This document shows, one piece after another, positions 60,599-64,000 of a stretch of DNA of 64,000 nt. The position numbers and the translations under genes are program-made. The stretch spans positions 1,860,001 to 1,924,000 of the forward strand of contig NZ_LT629758.1 of the NCBI RefSeq assembly GCF_900104725.1, read 5' to 3'. The stretch is from Actinoplanes derwentensis. GTDB lineage: Bacteria; Actinomycetota; Actinomycetes; Mycobacteriales; Micromonosporaceae. The notes under the pieces are model-generated. The model did no database searches. It was not told the DNA's origin and saw only the letters and a list, made by a program, of their open reading frames with translations. Positions within the stretch are counted from its first letter, which is position 1. Every line of letters begins with the position of its first letter.

Positions 60599-60936
60599 AC
60601 AAGCGGGTATTCCTCGTCGCCGGCCTGCTCGTGGCTCTGCTGCTCGCCGGTGTGGCCAGTAGTTTCGCCTCCGGCAGCCCGGACGGGCTCGACTACGCCG
60701 CCCGCCAGGGCTGCACCTTCAACGCCGCCGACGAGATCACCGGTGGTGACTGCATGGCGAAGCAGGCGAAGGATCACGAGTTCGCCGACGGTCCGCTCGC
60801 CGACTACGCGGTCCGTGGCATCGACAACGAGTTCCTCGCGACCGGCCTGTCCGGGGTGATCGGCGTGCTACTCACGTTCGCCATCGGCGGCGGCCTGTTC
60901 TGGCTGCTCCGGCGCCGGGCGAGCCCAGCATCCTGA
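60595..60936 (+). CDS. PDGLE-domain component (CbiN/NikN-like)
   Basis: 113 residues. Two membrane segments enclose an extracytoplasmic part starting SSFASGSPDGLDYAAR, the PDGLE signature of NikN/CbiN-like partner proteins. The ATG overlaps the cbiM stop (ATGA). With CbiM it forms the substrate-binding part of an energy-coupling-factor transporter. No CbiQ or CbiO gene follows; a terminator does. Confidence 0.87.
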   Translation: MNKRVFLVAGLLVALLLAGVASSFASGSPDGLDYAARQGCTFNAADEITGGDCMAKQAKDHEFADGPLADYAVRGIDNEFLATGLSGVIGVLLTFAIGGGLFWLLRRRASPAS

Positions 60937-60941
60937 GGTTG

Positions 60942-60958
60942 TTGCAAACTTATTGCAA
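60942..60958. promoter_or_regulatory. perfect Nur box downstream of the nickel operon
   Basis: TTGCAA-ACTTA-TTGCAA exactly matches the tTGCaa-N5-ttGCAA consensus and is flanked by G and C that extend the palindrome. It lies six bases after the operon's last stop codon and before its terminator, an unusual place. Confidence 0.7.
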
Positions 60959-60980
60959 CTGAGTCAAGATGGCGTTAGGT

Positions 60981-61024
60981 GAGGGCGTCCCGGCCCGCGA
61001 TGATCCAGCAGCCGGGACGCCCTC
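60981..61024. terminator. strong hairpin terminator
   Basis: GAGGGCGTCCCGGC and GCCGGGACGCCCTC form a perfect 14-base stem over 16 bases, between the convergent nickel operon and aldo/keto reductase gene. Confidence 0.75.
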
Positions 61025-61043
61025 GGCATGTCCCAGGTTTCGG

Positions 61044-61871
61044 TCAGTGTCCGAAGACGTCCGAGTCCACCACCGCGGACTCGCCCTGATCCAACGCGGA
61101 CAGCGCCGTCATCTGCTCCTCGGTCAGCTCGAAACCGAACACGTCCAGGTTCTCCCGCAGACGCTGCGGATCGGCCGACTTCGGAATCGGCAGCAGACCC
61201 GTCTGCAGGTGCCAGCGCAGCACCACCTGCGCCCCGGTCCGGCCGGTCTGCCGGGCGATCTCGCCGACCACCGGCAGGTCCAGCACCCGCACACCCTGCC
61301 CGCCGATCGGCGACCAGCTCTCGGTGACGATGCCGTGCTCGGCGTGGAACGCGCGGGCCGCGGCGCGGGTGGACGCCGGGCTGAGCTGGATCTGGTTGAC
61401 GTCCGGGGCCACCCCGGTCGCGGCGATGATCCGCTCCAGGTGGGCGGGCTTGAAGTTGCTGGTCCCGATCGCCCGCACGGTGCCGGCCTCCAGCAGCGCG
61501 ACCAGGCCCTCCCAGGCCTCGACGTACTTGTCGTGCGCCGGGTTCGGCCAGTGGATCAGGAACAGGTCCAGATAGTCCAGGCCCAGCGTGTCCAGGCTGC
61601 GCCGCACTGCCTCGGCGACCTTCTCCCGCCCGTGCCATTGTTTGTTGAACTTCGACGTGACGAACACGTCGCCACGCTCCACGCCGGCCGCCTTCAGGCC
61701 GCGGCCGACACCGAGCTCGTTCCCGTACGCCTGCGCGGTGTCGATCAACCGGTAACCGGCCGCCAGCGCGTCGGCGACCACCCGCTCGGCGTCCGCGTCG
61801 TTCAGCGGCCACGTCCCGGCGCCGATCCGCGGGATCTCCGCACCGTGCAGCAGCGTGATCGTCTCGGCCAT
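61044..61871 (-). CDS. aldo/keto reductase
   Basis: 275 residues. The catalytic tetrad is Asp44, Tyr49, Lys74 and His107 (LIDTAQAYGN, VTSKFN, LIHWPNP). IPKSADPQRLRENLDVFGFELT is the NADPH-binding end of AKR5-type enzymes such as 2,5-diketo-D-gluconate reductase. It reduces aldehydes and ketones in the cytoplasm. Monocistronic, ending at the terminator. Confidence 0.93.
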   Translation of the reverse strand: MAETITLLHGAEIPRIGAGTWPLNDADAERVVADALAAGYRLIDTAQAYGNELGVGRGLKAAGVERGDVFVTSKFNKQWHGREKVAEAVRRSLDTLGLDYLDLFLIHWPNPAHDKYVEAWEGLVALLEAGTVRAIGTSNFKPAHLERIIAATGVAPDVNQIQLSPASTRAAARAFHAEHGIVTESWSPIGGQGVRVLDLPVVGEIARQTGRTGAQVVLRWHLQTGLLPIPKSADPQRLRENLDVFGFELTEEQMTALSALDQGESAVVDSDVFGH

Positions 61872-61950
61872 GTCGAACTCCCCATCGTCGTCGTCGCGGC
61901 CAGCCTACGGACGCTCCGACCGCGACTGATCCTGCCGGTATCGTTTCCGG

Positions 61951-62247
61951 ATGCCCGCGCGACCGATCATTTACTACGGAAACCCCGTCCTGCACCGCCG
62001 CTGCGCCGACGTCACCGTCTCCGAAGGCTGCCTGTCGGTGCCCGGCCCGCGCGCTGACCTACCGCGCGCCGCCCTGGCCTTGGTGACCGGGTTTGATCAG
62101 CACGGCAACCCCATCACCATTTCTGGTACGGGGTACTTCGCCCGTTGTCTGCAACACGAGTACGACCACCTCAACGGCACGCTCTACGTCGACCGGCTGC
62201 CCGCCGGGCAGCGCGGCGAACTCCTGAGCGAAGCCGGCCTGCGCTGA
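61951..62247 (+). pseudogene. peptide deformylase with internal deletion
   Basis: 98 residues. GNPVLHRRCADVT (the usual start) runs straight into VSEGCLSVPGPRAD (motif 2, metal Cys27) and CLQHEYDHLNG (motif 3, H69ExxxH73). The 60-70 residues that normally lie between residues 22 and 23, including motif 1 (GLAAxQ) with the catalytic glutamine, are missing in frame. Metal ligands remain but the enzyme lacks its oxyanion residue. It is probably inactive in deformylation. It is divergent from the aldo/keto reductase. Confidence 0.75.
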
Positions 62248-62300
62248 GAAGGCCGGAGCCGTGGTGAGCCGCGAACCCGCACGCACCACGGCCCGCACGA

Positions 62301-62996
62301 CTACACCCGCGCGGTGATCAGGAACTGCATCTGGACCTCGTGACCGGGTGAGACCCCGTGTCGCCGGTCCAGGTCGTAGATCGTGGTCAGCGGCGTCGCG
62401 GACACCTCCCGCAGCCCGGCGTCGGCCAGGGCCAGCACCGTCTCGTCGATCGACTTGGCGGCGGCCAGTGGCAGCACCGCGCGGACCTCGTCGTCGTAGG
62501 ACGCGGTGAACAGCTCCGCACCGGTGTCCAGACCGTTCGGGAACCAGGTGCTGTCGACCATCGCGACCAGCCCGCCGGGACGCAGCAGCTCGATCCAGTT
62601 GGCGACCGCCTCGGCCGGGTTCCGCAGCGTCCACATCACGTAACGGCCGACGATCGCGTCGAAGCTGCCGGGCGGGAAGTCCGGGGCGACGGCGTCACCG
62701 AGCTGGAAGTCCGGGGCGCCGGTGGCCGTGGCGGCGTGCTTGCGGGCCTGGCCGAGCATGCCTTCGGACAGGTCGACGGCGGTCACCCGGTGCCCGAGCC
62801 CGGCCAGGGTGAACGCGACCTGGCCGGACCCGGTCCCCACGTCGAGGACGTCGAGGGGAGCGGGCGGCAGCGCCTGGGACCAGACTTCGGCCCAGGCCAG
62901 GTTGTCGTCGCTGAGCCGTTCCGGGCGGTGCTGGTCGGCGTCGTAACTGGGGGCCCGTACGGTCCAGTAGTCGTTGATCCGGTCTTGAGCAGTCAT
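62301..62996 (-). CDS. class I SAM-dependent methyltransferase
   Basis: 231 residues. Motif I VLDVGTGSGQVAFTLAGLGH, motif II VTAVDLSEGMLGQARKHA, FDAIVGRYVMWTLRNP and LLRPGGLVAMVD are the Methyltransf_11/UbiE-type fold. The substrate is unknown. It has no partner gene nearby on the same strand. Confidence 0.9.
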   Translation of the reverse strand: MTAQDRINDYWTVRAPSYDADQHRPERLSDDNLAWAEVWSQALPPAPLDVLDVGTGSGQVAFTLAGLGHRVTAVDLSEGMLGQARKHAATATGAPDFQLGDAVAPDFPPGSFDAIVGRYVMWTLRNPAEAVANWIELLRPGGLVAMVDSTWFPNGLDTGAELFTASYDDEVRAVLPLAAAKSIDETVLALADAGLREVSATPLTTIYDLDRRHGVSPGHEVQMQFLITARV

Positions 62997-63267
62997 GCGG
63001 GGGGTTCCTCGTCGTTCGGGTGACCAGCGGGTGCGGCTGGTCCTCTAGGGCGATGCGGTGCCGAACACGGTAGGTTCCCCGGTGCCGGCCATCCGGAACT
63101 TGCTGACAGGCCGGTCAGACTACGGGTGTGACCCCCGGATCACCCATGGACTGTGTCGTTGATCAAAGCCACCTCGCAGTCCCGCCCGGGCCAGGGCCTC
63201 GGCCCGCATTTCCTGCGTGGTGATCGATCGTTATCGTCATTGCCTGTGCAGGTCTGAGCGGGAGGTG

Positions 63268-63675
63268 ACGCCGGTGATAATCCTGAGTGCGCTGTTCGAG
63301 CGCGACGATCCCGCGGCTCCGCTCCGTCACCGGGTGCAGACGGTTCTCAGCGTGGGTTCCGGGGCGGCAGTCGGTGCGGAGTGGATCGGGGATGTGCTGA
63401 TCGCGGTCAGCGAGCTGGTGCAGAACGTCGGTCAGCACACCGGCGGCGGCGGTGAACTCACGCTCTCCGCCACCGCTGACGGTCTTCTGATCGAGGTCGC
63501 CGACTCCATGATCGCCGCGCCGCGCCTGCGCCAGCCGGATCACCGCCAGGTCGGTGGCCGTGGGCTGCTGCTGATCGACTCCATCTCGCTGGGCTGGGGG
63601 ACCCGTCACCACGAGCACGGCAAGACGGTCTGGGCACTGATGCCGGCCCCGGCGCTGGTGGGTTCCGGGCACTGA
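63268..63675 (+). CDS. RsbW-like ATP-binding protein (HATPase_c_2)
   Basis: 135 residues from a GTG with GGGAGG upstream (CGGGAGGTGACG). AVSELVQNVGQHTGGGG (N box), LLIEVADSMIAAPRL (G1 box) and VGGRGLLLIDSISLGWGTR (G2 box) match the small serine kinase/anti-sigma ATPases that control SigF-like sigma factors in actinomycetes. It is followed 69 bases later by a MEDS-domain protein, which is a frequent pairing in partner-switching loci. Confidence 0.88.
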   Translation, partial: TPVIILSALFERDDPAAPLRHRVQTVLSVGSGAAVGAEWIGDVLIAVSELVQNVGQHTGGGGELTLSATADGLLIEVADSMIAAPRLRQPDHRQVGGRGLLLIDSISLGWGTRHHEHGKTVWALMPAPALVGSGH

Positions 63676-63744
63676 TACCCCCACCCGGAACGCCCTGCTC
63701 ACCGGGTGGCAACTACTCTGGCTCACGTCGGCGGGGGAGGCGTG

Positions 63745-64000
63745 ATGATCGAAGTGGATGTCCTCGACCGGCTGTGTCTGGGTGACCACACGTGTCTGGT
63801 CTTCGACGACGACGCGACCCGGATGCAAGCCCTGACCGGTTTCATCCGAGCCGGGCTGCGCGACCACCATCGGATCCGGTACTTCGGCGACGGCCACGAC
63901 GAGATCACCAGCGCGCTCATCGCCCGGGGTGTCGACGCGGCGGCGTCCATCGCGGCCGGCCAGTTGCAGGTGTCGACACCGTACGAGTCGTACCTCGCCC
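63745..64000 (+). CDS. MEDS-domain protein, N-terminal part
   Basis: From the ATG at 63745 to the window end: LCLGDHTCLVFDDDATRMQALTGFIRAGLRDHHRIRYFG, then QLQVSTPYESYL. GDHxCLxFDD and the following helix are the start of the MEDS (methanogen/methylotroph DcmR sensory) domain. The 3' part, where an anti-anti-sigma (STAS) or ATPase domain may follow, is cut off. Cotranscription with the RsbW-like gene is likely. Confidence 0.75.
   Translation, partial: MIEVDVLDRLCLGDHTCLVFDDDATRMQALTGFIRAGLRDHHRIRYFGDGHDEITSALIARGVDAAASIAAGQLQVSTPYESYLA

Overview
The window is very GC-rich DNA with almost exclusively G/C third codon positions, many GTG and TTG starts, GTGA/ATGA start-stop overlaps and several apparently leaderless promoters. 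It carries families typical of actinomycetes: DUF397/DUF5753, DUF4232, DUF998, Excalibur, LLM oxidoreductases, MEDS and RsbW-like proteins. It looks like chromosome of a filamentous actinomycete, plausibly Actinoplanes or another Micromonosporaceae. The genus is inference; no rRNA or other phylogenetic marker is present.

Layout, left to right. 1-6.5 kb: the end of an IMP dehydrogenase-like gene, a GT39-type membrane glycosyltransferase, a two-gene EACC1-like/metacaspase-PASTA module, relics of an EVE-domain gene and a 14-TM exporter. 6.5-12.6 kb: a branched-chain 2-oxoacid dehydrogenase operon (E2, E1beta, E1alpha) divergent from an Lrp/AsnC regulator, a secreted sorbosone dehydrogenase-like lipoprotein, and an SDR gene whose start codon lies in the loop of a long hairpin. 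12.6-22 kb: a WYL regulator, a HelD/HelR-type RNA polymerase-associated motor, a DUF4232 protein, and a MacB/FtsX-type ABC exporter behind a two-component system. 21.9-26.7 kb: an AztABCD-like zinc uptake locus with two Zur-box-like palindromes.

26.7-37 kb: small secreted proteins, a flavoprotein, a MerR regulator fused to a cysteine-less peroxiredoxin domain, an enolase, decayed gene fragments, a MerR-AhpD pair, a membrane protein with a DnaJ-C-like N-terminus, and a TetR/NmrA pair. 37-48 kb: an ECF sigma factor, a decayed WD40 gene, an LD-carboxypeptidase, a TetR/MFS pair, a TolB-like propeller, a DUF5753-DUF397 fusion that has lost its HTH, a TetR-LLM operon, an IS30 remnant and a GNAT acetyltransferase. 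48-52.4 kb: HxlR and RidA genes with a shared promoter motif, a GH42 beta-galactosidase, a peroxiredoxin and a phosphotransferase. 52.4-55.3 kb: a small ORF with its own promoter and terminator, an array of seven divergent tRNA genes, and gene fragments, HAD and SUKH-like genes. 55.4-64 kb: DUF4232, a GlxA regulator and quinone reductase pair, membrane proteins, a CbiM/CbiN-type nickel transporter flanked by Nur-box matches, an aldo/keto reductase, a peptide deformylase missing motif 1, a methyltransferase, and an RsbW-like ATPase followed by a MEDS protein cut by the window end.

The strongest candidates for unusual biology are the EACC1-metacaspase-PASTA operon, the seven-tRNA array (two members have C33 instead of U33), the MerR/pseudo-peroxiredoxin fusion, the mutually exclusive hairpins before the SDR gene, and the paired Nur boxes around the nickel transporter. 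Metal homeostasis (zinc and nickel) and probable conflict or defence genes are recurring themes. All functional calls rest on reading motifs by eye; no database search was run.
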